Assembly: GCF_019968605.1 (NCBI RefSeq)
Contig: NZ_CP082966.1
Location: 3,647,501-3,711,500 of the forward strand
Source of the DNA: Polaribacter litorisediminis
GTDB lineage: Bacteria > Bacteroidota > Bacteroidia > Flavobacteriales > Flavobacteriaceae
Length of the DNA stretch: 64,000 bases
Reading direction: 5' to 3'
Both the position numbers and the translations under genes were made by a program. Positions 10,301 to 18,547 of this stretch are shown one piece after another (the first letter of the stretch is position 1; each line of letters starts with the position of its first letter). The notes beneath the pieces were generated by a model that was not told where the DNA came from, searched no databases, and saw only the letters and a list, made by a program, of their open reading frames with translations.

Positions 10301-10608
10301 CTTGGTATAATCAAGGAGACAGTGCTATTCATCCTATAATTATAAATGATAATCCTTTAATTTCTAACTCAACAAAATATCTTTTTGATACTTCTCATAT
10401 CAAATTAAAATCTATTAGTTTAAGTTATAATGCACCTGTTAAGCAAATGAAAATACCTTTAAATTCTCTTTCATTTACCTTAAACGCATCCAATTTATTG
10501 TACTGGTTTAAAAATACATCACCAGATGGAAAAAATGGCGTTTCTGAATTTAGAAATCAATATCCTGAAGCAAGAACATTTACATTAGGAATAAACACAA
10601 CTTTTTAG
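7321..10608 (+). CDS. SusC/RagA-family TonB-dependent transporter with STN domain
   Basis: 1095 residues from the ATG at 7321, chosen because it begins directly with a signal peptide (MKKTFFLLGFLFLIVSS); an upstream in-frame ATG at 7285 would add 12 non-signal residues. Domains: STN secretin/TonB short domain (~22-95) for signalling to FecR, a carboxypeptidase-like regulatory domain (~105-185, 'GIPNATILMKGTKKGAITD'), TonB plug (~195-340, 'DIRGQGSITPL', 'PLIIIDGIILSEE'), then a beta-barrel ending in 'TFTLGINTTF' with the terminal Phe expected of outer-membrane proteins. With the SusD that starts 3 bases later it should form an energy-driven outer-membrane importer. The substrate is unknown. 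Confidence 0.93.
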   Translation: MKKTFFLLGFLFLIVSSTFSQTVTINKKNKPLREIIETLEEQTTYRVLFNTNKVSSSKRVSIEVRNVSLTEVLNLLTKKINVAYVIKDKQILFIDKKPEIKKREISGIVKSKSDNFGIPNATILMKGTKKGAITDFDGNFKYLIQSKDIKSVILEFSYLGFQTKEVTLGNESYFEVYLEEETTSLSEIVITSSYGTSKLKEEVVGSIASVKASELGVEQPVVSFDELLEGQIAGVSIQAGPQLGESVKIDIRGQGSITPLNGNVVGTSTQPLIIIDGIILSEETGLDGNNFFDVGEGLLSENILNPLAKIGIDDIESFNILKDAAAVGLYGADAANGVIIITTKKGKKGALKFTASTQMGVTTAFNGLKYLNGEQYQTVINEYNLNSGNLQNIQPWNGVNTDWFHLLNTTGVFNRVNFSASGGIKNITYRASLGYQKTKEAQINNSFQKLNSSFSIRYNKNKFNTSLVFSPSITLKEDPNKLYSFALPPTIPVFDDDGNYTPFASFGNPLAVANQNISKAQTIAFLTSINANYSFSDRLKFSTLFGFDFSNKDEDRFFSGLNGSGDFGTDNDSPYFRDETDSFGLVKGRRMLRNRDTRRWNWNASLAYNNTFREHHNIDGILGIEARKEKVNFGYERGNGFDNLSVPQPISTAFEQDYQTDFSESAGRSLFSQFNYNFKKKYFFLVNFRIDQSSAFGDDKNTAFNGGIGASWNLSSESFLSDSNFVDFLRTRISYGTTGNSRIGSYRALGLYTLNQNGYNGLPYGNLTSAPNPNLTWETNKKFNFGIDFNFLKRFKFTTDFFRDVIVDQIVSRDVIIESGFTSAQINGAEMYNQGIEFSLNANVVDSDKFSWSSNFNITTIRNKVTSLVGLGSDFSSAEAARAQTVGYATSTLWGFDFIGIDPATGRELFNIDDQIYDGAQVRSLFDASNWKPIGDSQAEFFGGMRNSFTYKNFNLNIITSFTYGADILVDRVLFDNYRVLSNRNISVNVFEDAWYNQGDSAIHPIIINDNPLISNSTKYLFDTSHIKLKSISLSYNAPVKQMKIPLNSLSFTLNASNLLYWFKNTSPDGKNGVSEFRNQYPEARTFTLGINTTF

Positions 10609-10611
10609 AAA

Positions 10612-12057
10612 ATGAAATTATATAAAACATCTTATTTTTGCTGTCTTTTTTTAATAGTTTCTTGTAGCGATTTTTTAAAATTAGAACCTGGACAACAAAT
10701 ATCAATAAACGAACAGTTATCAACCAAAACCGGTTTACAATTGTCCTTAAATGGTTTGTATTATGATATTGAAGACTTGGTTTCATCAGTTCAAGTTATA
10801 TATCCAGATCTACAAGGAGGAAACATCACTTTTAGCCCAGTTATTAACAATAAAGAAGTCAGTGTATCTTCTGTCATAGAAAACAGTTATAGTTTTAGTG
10901 ATTTTGCAGAAGATTCTGATTATAGTGGATTTTATACCTCTTTGTATGATATCATCAATCAAGTAAATGTTATCTTAGATTATTTTGATACCTATACTTT
11001 TTTATCCGAAGATGAAAGAAACCAATTACAAGCAGAATTAATGGCTATGAGAGCTTTTGCTCATTACCAAATTACTCTAATGTATGCACAAAACTATAAT
11101 TTTACTGCTGATGGATCTCATTTGGGTATTGTATACAACACATCACCTTTGTTAATTGGTGTAGATTTTCCTGCAAGAAAAACAATGCAAGAAACCTATG
11201 AATTATTAAAAAATGATTTAGATACCGCACTTTCTTTATTTACCAATACTCAATTTTTAGCTGGTGCTAGTATTTCTTTATTTAATACAACCACAACAGA
11301 AGCTTTGTATGCAAGAGTTGCACTACAAATGAACGATTGGGAAAACGCATTCAATCATGCAAATACTATCATTACAACTTCTGGTATCAACTTAACATCA
11401 AAAGATATTTATGTTTTAGAATGGGAAAAAGAGGAAGATCCTATATCTGAAATTATTTTTGAATTTTCTGCACGTAGAACTTCTGAAGGTGCCATATCTC
11501 AATCCATATCTCAATGGTTCAAATACGAAACCGATCAAAACTACGCAAGATATGTTGCTTCTGGAGATTTATTAGACTTATACACCCCTGATGATATTAG
11601 AACAAACATGTTTTTAGAACAGCAATTACCAACAAATGTAAATGGTATAGCTGTAAATTTACCATACTATTTTACAAAAAAATATCAAGATGGTGCTGGT
11701 ACAACTTTTATAAGGTTAAGTGAAATGTATCTAATAAGAGCAGAAGCCAATGCAAGGTTAAACAAACCCACAGAAGCTTTACAAGATTTAAATAGTATAA
11801 GAGAAAGAGCAAATTTATCAGCATTAAATACTACTACTAATTTATTAGATGAAATATTTTTAGAACGCAGAAGAGAACTCGCTTTTGAAGGGCATTTATT
11901 GTACGATATTATGCGCTTTAAAAAGGATGTTATAAGAAATAAAGGATGTTTAGCAAACGTATGTAATTTAAATTATCCTTCTAATTTCTTTGTTTTACCG
12001 ATACCACAATCAAGTACAGAATTAAACGAAAATATACAACAAAATGAAGGTTATTAA
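10612..12057 (+). CDS. SusD/RagB-family surface lipoprotein
   Basis: 481 residues. The lipobox is IVSC with Cys18. The mature protein has SusD-type TPR-like helices: 'AELMAMRAFAHYQITLMYAQNY', 'YLIRAEANARLNKPTEALQDLNSIRERA' and 'ELAFEGHLLYDIMRFKK' are diagnostic of the family. It caps the SusC barrel and binds the ligand. It follows SusC with a 3-bp gap and overlaps the next lipoprotein gene by 14 bp, showing tight co-transcription. Confidence 0.93.
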   Translation: MKLYKTSYFCCLFLIVSCSDFLKLEPGQQISINEQLSTKTGLQLSLNGLYYDIEDLVSSVQVIYPDLQGGNITFSPVINNKEVSVSSVIENSYSFSDFAEDSDYSGFYTSLYDIINQVNVILDYFDTYTFLSEDERNQLQAELMAMRAFAHYQITLMYAQNYNFTADGSHLGIVYNTSPLLIGVDFPARKTMQETYELLKNDLDTALSLFTNTQFLAGASISLFNTTTTEALYARVALQMNDWENAFNHANTIITTSGINLTSKDIYVLEWEKEEDPISEIIFEFSARRTSEGAISQSISQWFKYETDQNYARYVASGDLLDLYTPDDIRTNMFLEQQLPTNVNGIAVNLPYYFTKKYQDGAGTTFIRLSEMYLIRAEANARLNKPTEALQDLNSIRERANLSALNTTTNLLDEIFLERRRELAFEGHLLYDIMRFKKDVIRNKGCLANVCNLNYPSNFFVLPIPQSSTELNENIQQNEGY

Positions 12058-13510
12058 AAATATACTTTTAGTAATTATCACTGTTCTTTTTCTAAGCTGT
12101 GAAAAAGAAGACAATAAAAGATTTACAGGAGAAAATAACTCTTTTGTTCGTTTCTTTTTATTGGTAGATAGTAATAATGGTGTACTAGAATTCCCTGAAA
12201 AAGATGGTGGTTTAGTGGCGACCTCTCAATACTTAAAAGATAACTTAAAAACATTAAAAATACCTGTTGCAATAACAGCCGGAAAAATAGAAAACACCAT
12301 AGATATTTCTTTTACTGCGAATGTTATCGGACTGACTAATTATACAATTACCCCTGCAAAAACAATCTCTTTTCATAATGAAAAAAGAGTAGATACCATC
12401 TATATTAAGGTAAATGAAAAGTGGGATTTAACAAACAATCCAGAAATAAAACTAAGTTTAACAAATAGTTCTAATAACGCTATTTCTTTAGGAATTCCCA
12501 ACGATAATCTTTCTAATAAAGATTTAACTATCAACTTTACAGAAACTAATTTTCCGTATTCTTTTGATATCAATAGAAAAGAAATAGAAGGTATTAATGA
12601 TGAATCTTTTGATTTTAAAGTGCTATTTCCAAATGGTTTTATTGCTGCAGATATAGAAAATACAGCGCTTTTTAGTACGCCATCAACTTTTAATTATTCC
12701 ATAGAACAAAAACCAATTACAAAAGAAGATGAAGTTGAATTTACATTTACAGTACATGAAAATTTAGCAGAAGATACTTCTTTAGATACCTCTTTATCCT
12801 TGGCGGATATTCCTAATTATGTAAAAGGAATCAACAAATATTTAGACATTAACAAACCGATAAAAATTGATAGAGAAGGAAATCCAGCACTCAATTTTTA
12901 TGATCTTTCCAATCCTTTTTATCGATTATTTGGAGAATATTGGAGGTACAATACCAATGATATGCTCTGCGAATGGAGAAGCACTTCTGTTTTTCCGAAA
13001 CCGGTAATTGTAGATAAAAACAATACTAACGGATTTTTATATTCTGATAATGGCACACCCAATGATGAATCTGATGACATCTATCATCATCAATATAAAT
13101 TAGGTTTTGTTGGTAATTTTGCTCCTGTAGGTACAAATCCTTTTGCATTAAGAAATCTTTTTAATGGTGCTTCTGTTGAGTCTCCTGGATTTAATTTAGT
13201 GGAAGCTATAGAGTTTTTTCCTAAAGATGGTAATAACCATACCGAAGGAATTGTAAATGTAGTTACCCAAAGAATTGTAATCCTTAAAAGTGGCGAAGGA
13301 ACAGCATTTAATGTACCTATTAGCGGAACAGGAACCTATAAATTAATGGATGCAACCTCTAATTTATGGAAAATAGATATGGAAATTCTTGTAGATTGTT
13401 CAGAAATTAATGGCGAAATTATAACAAGAAATTATATTTTATATAACAATAGAAATTACCCAGATCCAGAACCTATAAATGTTCCTTGTCCCTCAGAAAT
13501 TGACTTATAA
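12044..13510 (+). CDS. Uncharacterised lipoprotein of the SusCD operon
   Basis: 488 residues, not assigned to a named family by me. Signal peptide with lipobox LFLSC (Cys19). The first ~170 mature residues look like an all-beta N-terminal module, with alternating strands and 'TITPAKTISFHNEKRVDTIYI' suggesting a Calx-beta/BACON-like region, and the C-terminal half has a different beta-rich domain with several aromatic residues. It overlaps SusD by 14 bp and precedes a di-haem peroxidase by 10 bp, so it is probably the operon's accessory surface-binding lipoprotein. It could be a substrate or partner of the peroxidase; that is speculation. Confidence 0.7.
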   Translation: MKVIKNILLVIITVLFLSCEKEDNKRFTGENNSFVRFFLLVDSNNGVLEFPEKDGGLVATSQYLKDNLKTLKIPVAITAGKIENTIDISFTANVIGLTNYTITPAKTISFHNEKRVDTIYIKVNEKWDLTNNPEIKLSLTNSSNNAISLGIPNDNLSNKDLTINFTETNFPYSFDINRKEIEGINDESFDFKVLFPNGFIAADIENTALFSTPSTFNYSIEQKPITKEDEVEFTFTVHENLAEDTSLDTSLSLADIPNYVKGINKYLDINKPIKIDREGNPALNFYDLSNPFYRLFGEYWRYNTNDMLCEWRSTSVFPKPVIVDKNNTNGFLYSDNGTPNDESDDIYHHQYKLGFVGNFAPVGTNPFALRNLFNGASVESPGFNLVEAIEFFPKDGNNHTEGIVNVVTQRIVILKSGEGTAFNVPISGTGTYKLMDATSNLWKIDMEILVDCSEINGEIITRNYILYNNRNYPDPEPINVPCPSEIDL

Positions 13511-13520
13511 ATTTAAAAAA

Positions 13521-14660
13521 ATGAAAAATTTAGTTTTAGTTATTTGCACAACATTGTTTATTTTTTCTTGTAAAAAGAAAGAAGATACCTATGAAGATAT
13601 TGCATCTTTAAGAAAAATATATTCACAACCAGATGCTACCAAATGGCCTAAACCTCATTTAGATTCTTTAATAGATAAAAGCACTTTTAAAGATATTGGA
13701 GTGTTACCTGAAGTTGAATATCCTGAAGATAATCAATATTCTAAAGAGAAGAAAAAATTAGGTAAAACCTTATTTTTCGATCCAAGATTATCTAAAAGCG
13801 GACAAATAGCATGCGCTTCTTGTCATAATCCAGAATTAGGTTGGACCGATAATTCTACGCGTTCTTTTGGTCACGACAGACAAACTGGTGGTAGAAATTC
13901 TATGACTATTTTAAACGTTGCACATGCCAAAGAACTTTTTTGGGATGGTAGAGCTGTTAGTTTAGAGGATCAAGCACGTTTTCCTATTCCTGATCAATTA
14001 GAAATGAATATGGATTTAAAATTTGCTGTAGACAACATAAAAAAAATAGAAGGTTATAGGTCTCTTTTTACGGCTGCTTTTGGTGATGAAGAAATTACCA
14101 TGAAAAAAATTCAATATGCAATTGCTACCTTTGAAAGAACGGTAAAAAGTCCTAAATCTAAATTTGATAAGTTCATTACCGGAAAATCTGACCAGTTTAC
14201 AGATGAAGAAGTGTTAGGTTTACATCTTTTTAGAACCAAAGCTAGATGCATTAATTGTCATAATACTGGGTATTTTAGCGATAACCAATATCATAATGAC
14301 GGTCAAGCTTTATTTGGTGCCAAAGACGAAGATTTTGGACGATACAATGTGACCGGTAAAATTGAAGATATTGGTAAATTTAGAACACCAACGATAAGAG
14401 AAGTTGCCAACACAAGACCTTGGATGCACCATGGGCATTTTCCATCGCTTTTAGATGTTGTGGAATATTATAATCTAGGAAACCCTGCACCCATTCAAAA
14501 AAAATATTTAGGAACTCCGAGAGATTCTCTAATTCCTAAAACATCACCCATCTTAAAAAGATTGGAATTAAATAGAAAAGAAATAGATGCTTTAATCGCT
14601 TTTATAAAAACAATAAGCACCCCAAAAAGTAGAACTTTAATACCTAAATTACCACAATAA
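13521..14660 (+). CDS. Di-haem cytochrome c peroxidase / MauG-family lipoprotein
   Basis: 379 residues from the ATG at 13521, which begins a lipoprotein signal (IFSC, Cys17); earlier in-frame starts overlap the previous gene and lack a signal peptide. Two c-type haem sites are visible: CASCH (98-102) and CINCH (243-247). 'GKTLFFDPRLSKSGQIACAS', 'LNVAHAKELFWDGRAVSLED' and 'FRTPTIREVANTRPWMHHG' are hallmark segments of the CcpA/MauG superfamily. Members reduce H2O2 or, like MauG and MbnH, oxidise residues of a partner protein. Which of these applies is unresolved. Presence inside a FecIR-SusCD operon suggests coupling to the imported compound or a metal. Confidence 0.9.
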   Translation: MKNLVLVICTTLFIFSCKKKEDTYEDIASLRKIYSQPDATKWPKPHLDSLIDKSTFKDIGVLPEVEYPEDNQYSKEKKKLGKTLFFDPRLSKSGQIACASCHNPELGWTDNSTRSFGHDRQTGGRNSMTILNVAHAKELFWDGRAVSLEDQARFPIPDQLEMNMDLKFAVDNIKKIEGYRSLFTAAFGDEEITMKKIQYAIATFERTVKSPKSKFDKFITGKSDQFTDEEVLGLHLFRTKARCINCHNTGYFSDNQYHNDGQALFGAKDEDFGRYNVTGKIEDIGKFRTPTIREVANTRPWMHHGHFPSLLDVVEYYNLGNPAPIQKKYLGTPRDSLIPKTSPILKRLELNRKEIDALIAFIKTISTPKSRTLIPKLPQ

Positions 14661-14689
14661 ATATTTATTAATAATTAAAATCAAACATT

Positions 14690-16123
14690 ATGAAACAAAA
14701 ATTACTTTTAGCAATTGCATTCATTGCATTTTTAACAACGAATGCCCAAGTAACGAAACTTAAGGAAATTAATGATTCTGGAGATTCAAGTTCACAACCC
14801 TCAAACCTATTTGTTTTTAACAACAAAATTTATTTTCAAGCAGATGATTCTAATGGCTCAAACACACCCGGAGGTGCAGATTTAGGCGATGAATTATGGG
14901 TTACAGATGGTACAGAAGCAGGTACTACATTTTTAAAAGATTTAAGAACAGGTTCTGACAGTTCTGGTCCTAGTTTCTTTTTTGAGTTTAATGGTACGAT
15001 GTATTTTAGTGCAAACGAAACAGGAGATGGAAATGTTTTATTTTCTTCTGATGGAACAGCAGATGGCACCACATCTATTGGTGGATTATTTGTTTTTAAT
15101 CCTTTAGAATTAGACGGTTTAGTGTATTATATTAATACCACTGACGACAATGGTTTGTATGAATTTAACGGAACTACCCAAACAAAAGTTGCCAATGCTG
15201 GTGCAGAACATGTAAATTTCTTAGGAGCAAACTTCACATCACTTAATGGTAAAATAATTGGTTATGGAAGTACACCAACAGATGATCCAACCATTGGTGT
15301 AGAATTATATGAATACAATCCTGAAACAGACTCCTATGCTTTAATTAAAGATATTACTGGAGATGATGGAAATGCTGGTATTAGTAATTTTGTGACCATA
15401 GGTTCTGAAGTTTACTTTGAAGCAACAGGTAACGTATGGAAATCAGACGGTACCACAGACGGTACGATAGCTGTTGAAAGTGCAAGTAGTATTGGTGGCA
15501 CAAATAATTATTTTGTTTGGAATAATGCCTTGTATTTTGAAGGTGATAACTTTGAAGGTTCTAACGATCAATTATGGAAGTATGACCCAGCAACCGATAC
15601 AATATTAAATGTTAGTAATATTACAGGAAGTACAGCAACTGGTGGTAATAATCATGATCCTTCAGATTATGCTGTTTTAGGTGACTATTTATATTATAGA
15701 GGAGAAAATTCTGATGATAGTAGTGGATATATCTTTAGAACAAATGGTACTACTTCAGAAAATTTAGACAGCACTATCAAAGACATTGATGAAATTACTG
15801 TTTTAAATGGTAAATTATATTTTGAAGGTGACGACGGTGTAACAGGAAACGAATTATATATGTTAGACCCGGCTACATTATCTATTACTAAGGTTTTTAA
15901 AGACTCTTTAGAGATTTATCCTAACCCAACATCAGATTATATAAATATCTCTTCTGAATACCTTGATAATGATTTTAAAATATACTCTCTATTAGGTCAA
16001 GTAGTTAAAAAAGGAAAAATAACTTCTTCTAAAATAAAAGTTTCAGATTTAAGTACTGGAAGTTACATTTTAAAGGTTACTAAAGATCAAAAAACAGTTA
16101 CTAAAAAGCTGGTAATACAATAA
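14690..16123 (+). CDS. ELWxxDGT-repeat protein with type IX secretion signal
   Basis: 477 residues. Signal peptide of ~20 residues ending TTNAQ. The body has repeats of the ELWxxDGT family, clearest at 'GDELWVTDGTEAGTTFLKDL', with degenerate ones at 'LFSSDGTADGTTS' and 'VWKSDGTTDGTIAV', consistent with a propeller-like surface protein. The last ~75 residues are a T9SS type A sorting domain: 'LEIYPNPTSDYINIS', then 'GQVVKKG', 'SDLSTGSYILKV' and a basic end. It should be exported through T9SS and anchored or released at the surface. It is last in the operon, before a strong terminator. Confidence 0.88.
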   Translation: MKQKLLLAIAFIAFLTTNAQVTKLKEINDSGDSSSQPSNLFVFNNKIYFQADDSNGSNTPGGADLGDELWVTDGTEAGTTFLKDLRTGSDSSGPSFFFEFNGTMYFSANETGDGNVLFSSDGTADGTTSIGGLFVFNPLELDGLVYYINTTDDNGLYEFNGTTQTKVANAGAEHVNFLGANFTSLNGKIIGYGSTPTDDPTIGVELYEYNPETDSYALIKDITGDDGNAGISNFVTIGSEVYFEATGNVWKSDGTTDGTIAVESASSIGGTNNYFVWNNALYFEGDNFEGSNDQLWKYDPATDTILNVSNITGSTATGGNNHDPSDYAVLGDYLYYRGENSDDSSGYIFRTNGTTSENLDSTIKDIDEITVLNGKLYFEGDDGVTGNELYMLDPATLSITKVFKDSLEIYPNPTSDYINISSEYLDNDFKIYSLLGQVVKKGKITSSKIKVSDLSTGSYILKVTKDQKTVTKKLVIQ

Positions 16124-16149
16124 ACTTTATTTTTAAAAGAGTCCCCCCG

Positions 16150-16183
16150 AAAACCACTTGACATTGTTAGGTGGTTTTTTTTT
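16150..16183 (+). terminator. Intrinsic terminator of the SusCD operon
   Basis: AAAACCAC (16150-16157) pairs with GTGGTTTT (16171-16178) around a 13-nt loop and is followed by a run of T. It sits 27 bases after the ELWxxDGT gene stop. Confidence 0.75.
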
Positions 16184-16257
16184 GTTAAATAAATCTTAAA
16201 TTTAGTGTAACGTTTCTTAAAATAAAACGTCTTTATACTATAAGACCCACTTTTAAG

Positions 16258-16434
16258 ATGAAAAATCTACGTAAAATTATCGCTTTATTTGCATTCATAT
16301 TCCTTTTAGGAATCTATGTATCTATTAAAACGATTACTGCATCTTTAAATAAAAGTGAAGTTCAAGATAAAACTACTGTTGAAATACAGAAAGACACCCT
16401 ATATCTTTTAAAGGCTGAAAAGAAAACGGTTTAG
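16258..16434 (+). CDS. Small single-pass membrane protein (58 aa)
   Basis: ATG at 16258, TAG ending at 16434. MKNLRKIIALFAFIFLLGIY opens with a basic N-terminus and one hydrophobic helix (about 6-24), then a hydrophilic tail 'SLNKSEVQDKTTVEIQKDTL' ending KKTV. No family recognised. It lies after the operon terminator and just before the AT-rich candidate origin region. Hydrophobic-helix-plus-charged-tail composition and clean start/stop support it as a real gene, but conservation is untested. Confidence 0.5.
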   Translation: MKNLRKIIALFAFIFLLGIYVSIKTITASLNKSEVQDKTTVEIQKDTLYLLKAEKKTV

Positions 16435-17343
16435 TTTACCGATAATACCTATTTTAGTTCACAATTAGTTGCATCAAATTCTATTATTTCTTGAATTCTT
16501 TCATATTTTAAATAATTGACATTGTCTTCGCTGCTATTTTTTTTATTTTTTACTTTTATACCAATTATTATTCAAAATTACTTTGAAAGAAAATAAAGGT
16601 CTTCCTCTCTATCTATAAGAAAAAAATAAATGAACCTTCTTTTATATTTTCTTTTTTAATTAAAATAGATAGAGAAAAAGGTTACTAAACCAATTTTATT
16701 TTCAATCATTTTAAAAATGCTATTCTAAGATTCGTTTATATTTTATTTTTAAACACTTATCAACATTCTATATTATAATTATTTTTCTTTTATAAATTTT
16801 TAAAAAACAATGATGGTTATAATAGTGTGTGAATAGCTACTATAAAATAAATACATTTTCTTTTCATATATGAGTTATTAAAAAACACTGACATCTTATG
16901 AGTTTTTAATCGCTTAAAAATCAACTTAAAAATACACTTATGAACAAAACTTATAAACAGTCATCAACTTAAAATTCTTAATAGTTTTGGAGGAAACTGA
17001 TGTAAATAAATTGTAAATTTTATGTTGATAAACTTTTATCAAAAACTCATAATAAAATTTGTGTATGTGCTAAACTCCCTTGTATTGTAATAAAAATTAG
17101 ATTCACCAAAAAAAGTTTCGAGTTTTTCATAGCAACTTCTTAACAATTCTTAAAAAGGTTAAAAACTTAAAAATTAAAGAGTTATTAAAAATGTATAAAT
17201 TATCATTGTTTATAACTGTTGATAACCATAAAAAACTATATTTTTGTTGATGTAACTTCGTCATTGCGAGGTACGAAGCAATCTTTTAATTTACAGATTA
17301 CTTCAATCGTAGCCTCTTTCGTAATGACATCAATAATTAAATT
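16435..17343. other. AT-rich intergenic region; candidate replication origin
   Basis: About 900 bp without a gene, extremely A/T-rich, with A and T tracts. DnaA-box-like TTATnnACA sequences: TTATCAACA at 16757-16765; TTATGAACA at 16938-16946; TTATAAACA at 16951-16959; the inverse TGTTGATAA at 17023-17031; TGTTTATAA at 17207-17215 and TGTTGATAA at 17217-17225 (adjacent). The last ~80 bp hold a separate inverted-repeat element. In Bacteroidetes oriC is often not next to dnaA. That this is oriC is inference; TTATCAACA-type sites also occur by chance in AT-rich DNA. Confidence 0.4.
17260..17328. repeat. REP-like inverted repeat (GTCATTGCGAGG type)
   Basis: GTCATTGCGAGG...GAAGCAATCT at the left is matched in inverse by AGATTACTTC...CGTAATGAC at the right, forming an imperfect ~69-bp palindrome immediately upstream of rpiB. 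GTCATTGCGAGG...GCAATC repeats are widespread dispersed elements in bacteria. Confidence 0.65.
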
Positions 17344-17778
17344 ATGACAATTGCCATTGGTAACGATCACGCAGGTACTGAATATAAATTCGAAATTATA
17401 AAACATTTAGAAGAAAAAGGCTATAAAGTTTTAAATTTTGGCACCGATACAAATGCTTCTATGGATTATCCAGATGCCATTCATCCAACCGCAGAAGCCG
17501 TAGAATCTGGTAAAGCAGCATTCGGTATTATTTTGTGCGGTTCTGGTAATGGTGCACAAATGACAGCAAACAAACACCAAGGTATTCGGGCTGCTTTATG
17601 TTGGAATAACGAATTAGTCGCGTTAACAAGACAACACAACAATGCCAATATTTTAACGATTCCTGCTCGTTTTGTTTCTTTACAGCAAGCCATAGGTTTT
17701 GTAGATATTTTTTTAACGACAGAATTTGAAGGAGGTCGTCATCAAAATAGAGTTGGTAAAATTTCTTGTGCCGGATAA
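17344..17778 (+). CDS. rpiB: Ribose-5-phosphate isomerase B
   Basis: 144 residues, family length. 'AIGNDHAGTEYKFEI' is the N-terminal phosphate-binding region, 'CGSGNGAQMTANK' carries catalytic Cys65, and 'ALCWNNELVALTRQHNNANIL' is the conserved helix. The C-terminus has the phosphate-binding 'GGRHQNRVGKI'. It interconverts ribose-5-P and ribulose-5-P in the pentose phosphate pathway, in the cytoplasm. LacA/RpiB-type sugar isomerases with other substrates are similar. It is preceded closely by a dispersed repeat, and no consensus promoter stands out. Confidence 0.93.
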   Translation: MTIAIGNDHAGTEYKFEIIKHLEEKGYKVLNFGTDTNASMDYPDAIHPTAEAVESGKAAFGIILCGSGNGAQMTANKHQGIRAALCWNNELVALTRQHNNANILTIPARFVSLQQAIGFVDIFLTTEFEGGRHQNRVGKISCAG

Positions 17779-18106
17779 AAACTTCTCGATACAAAATTCT
17801 TAAAAAAGAATTTCTCTAGAAGTTACAGCATGTTTATTTATAACCATAAAAAGTGTTGTTAGTTTGAGTAATTTCGATTTTTCATCGGAATTGTAGCGAG
17901 AACATTTATAATTTAAAAGGATGATTTTTACAATAAAAACAAAACCTTAACGAATGCTATGTTTTATTTTTCTATTTTCAATAAAGAAAAAAAATCATCA
18001 TTTTCTTTTACGGTAATTTCAAAACAAAATTGAATTAAATAAACGAATGTCATTTCGAGTGATTCCGATTTTTCATCGGAATTGTATCGAGAAATTTTTA
18101 TAAATA
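17779..18106. repeat. Intergenic gap with three copies of a TCGAGAA-type repeat
   Basis: 328 bp, no gene. Three related hairpin elements: an inverted copy at 17783-17813 (TTCTCGATAC plus an AAATTCTT/AAGAATTT stem), a degenerate direct copy at about 17858-17908, and a good direct copy at about 18051-18096, GTCATTTCGAGTG...ATTCCGAT-loop-ATCGGAAT...TATCGAGAAA. A separate inverse pair (GGATGATTTTT / AAAAATCATCA) lies between them. This is the GTCATTTCGAG...CGAGAAAT dispersed family common in flavobacteria. Confidence 0.6.
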
Positions 18107-18547
18107 ATGAATTTCAGTATAAAATATTTTAATGAATTAACAATTCACGAATTATATCAAATATTACAATTACGCTCAGAGGTTTTTGTAGTAGAACAAG
18201 ATTGTGTGTATCAAGATTTAGATTTTAAAGATCAAAAATCGTTGCATGTTTTTGGGGTTAAAAATGATAAAATTGTAGCGTATACACGTATTTTTAAACC
18301 TGGAGATTATTTTAAAAATGCCAGTATAGGTAGGGTAGTAGTGCAAGAAAAAGAACGTAAGTTTGGTTACGGACATGAGGTAATAAAAGCTTCTATAAAG
18401 GCCATCAAAGACTATTTTAAAGTAGATGCTATTACAATTTCTGCACAACTGTATTTAAAAAGTTTCTACCAATCTCACGGATTTAAACAAGTAGGAGAAG
18501 GCTATTTAGAAGATGGTATTCCGCATATTAAAATGATTAGAAGTTAA
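18107..18547 (+). CDS. GNAT acetyltransferase, ElaA-like
   Basis: 146 residues matching ElaA/YkwB-type GNATs: 'LYQILQLRSEVFVVEQDCVYQD' at the N-terminus is the family signature, 'SIGRVVVQEKERKFGYGHEV' is the acetyl-CoA-binding motif A, and 'AQLYLKSFYQSHGFKQVGE' is motif B. The acceptor substrate is unknown. Its stop codon overlaps the stop of a tiny convergent gene on the other strand. Confidence 0.88.
   Translation: MNFSIKYFNELTIHELYQILQLRSEVFVVEQDCVYQDLDFKDQKSLHVFGVKNDKIVAYTRIFKPGDYFKNASIGRVVVQEKERKFGYGHEVIKASIKAIKDYFKVDAITISAQLYLKSFYQSHGFKQVGEGYLEDGIPHIKMIRS

Noticed and set aside
13521..14660. Assigning the peroxidase as MbnH acting on a MbnP-type partner
   Set aside because: The neighbouring 488-residue lipoprotein does not look like MbnP; only the general MauG/CcpA family is supported.
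17481..17794. Minus-strand frames opposite rpiB
   Set aside because: Shadow frames of a well supported gene.
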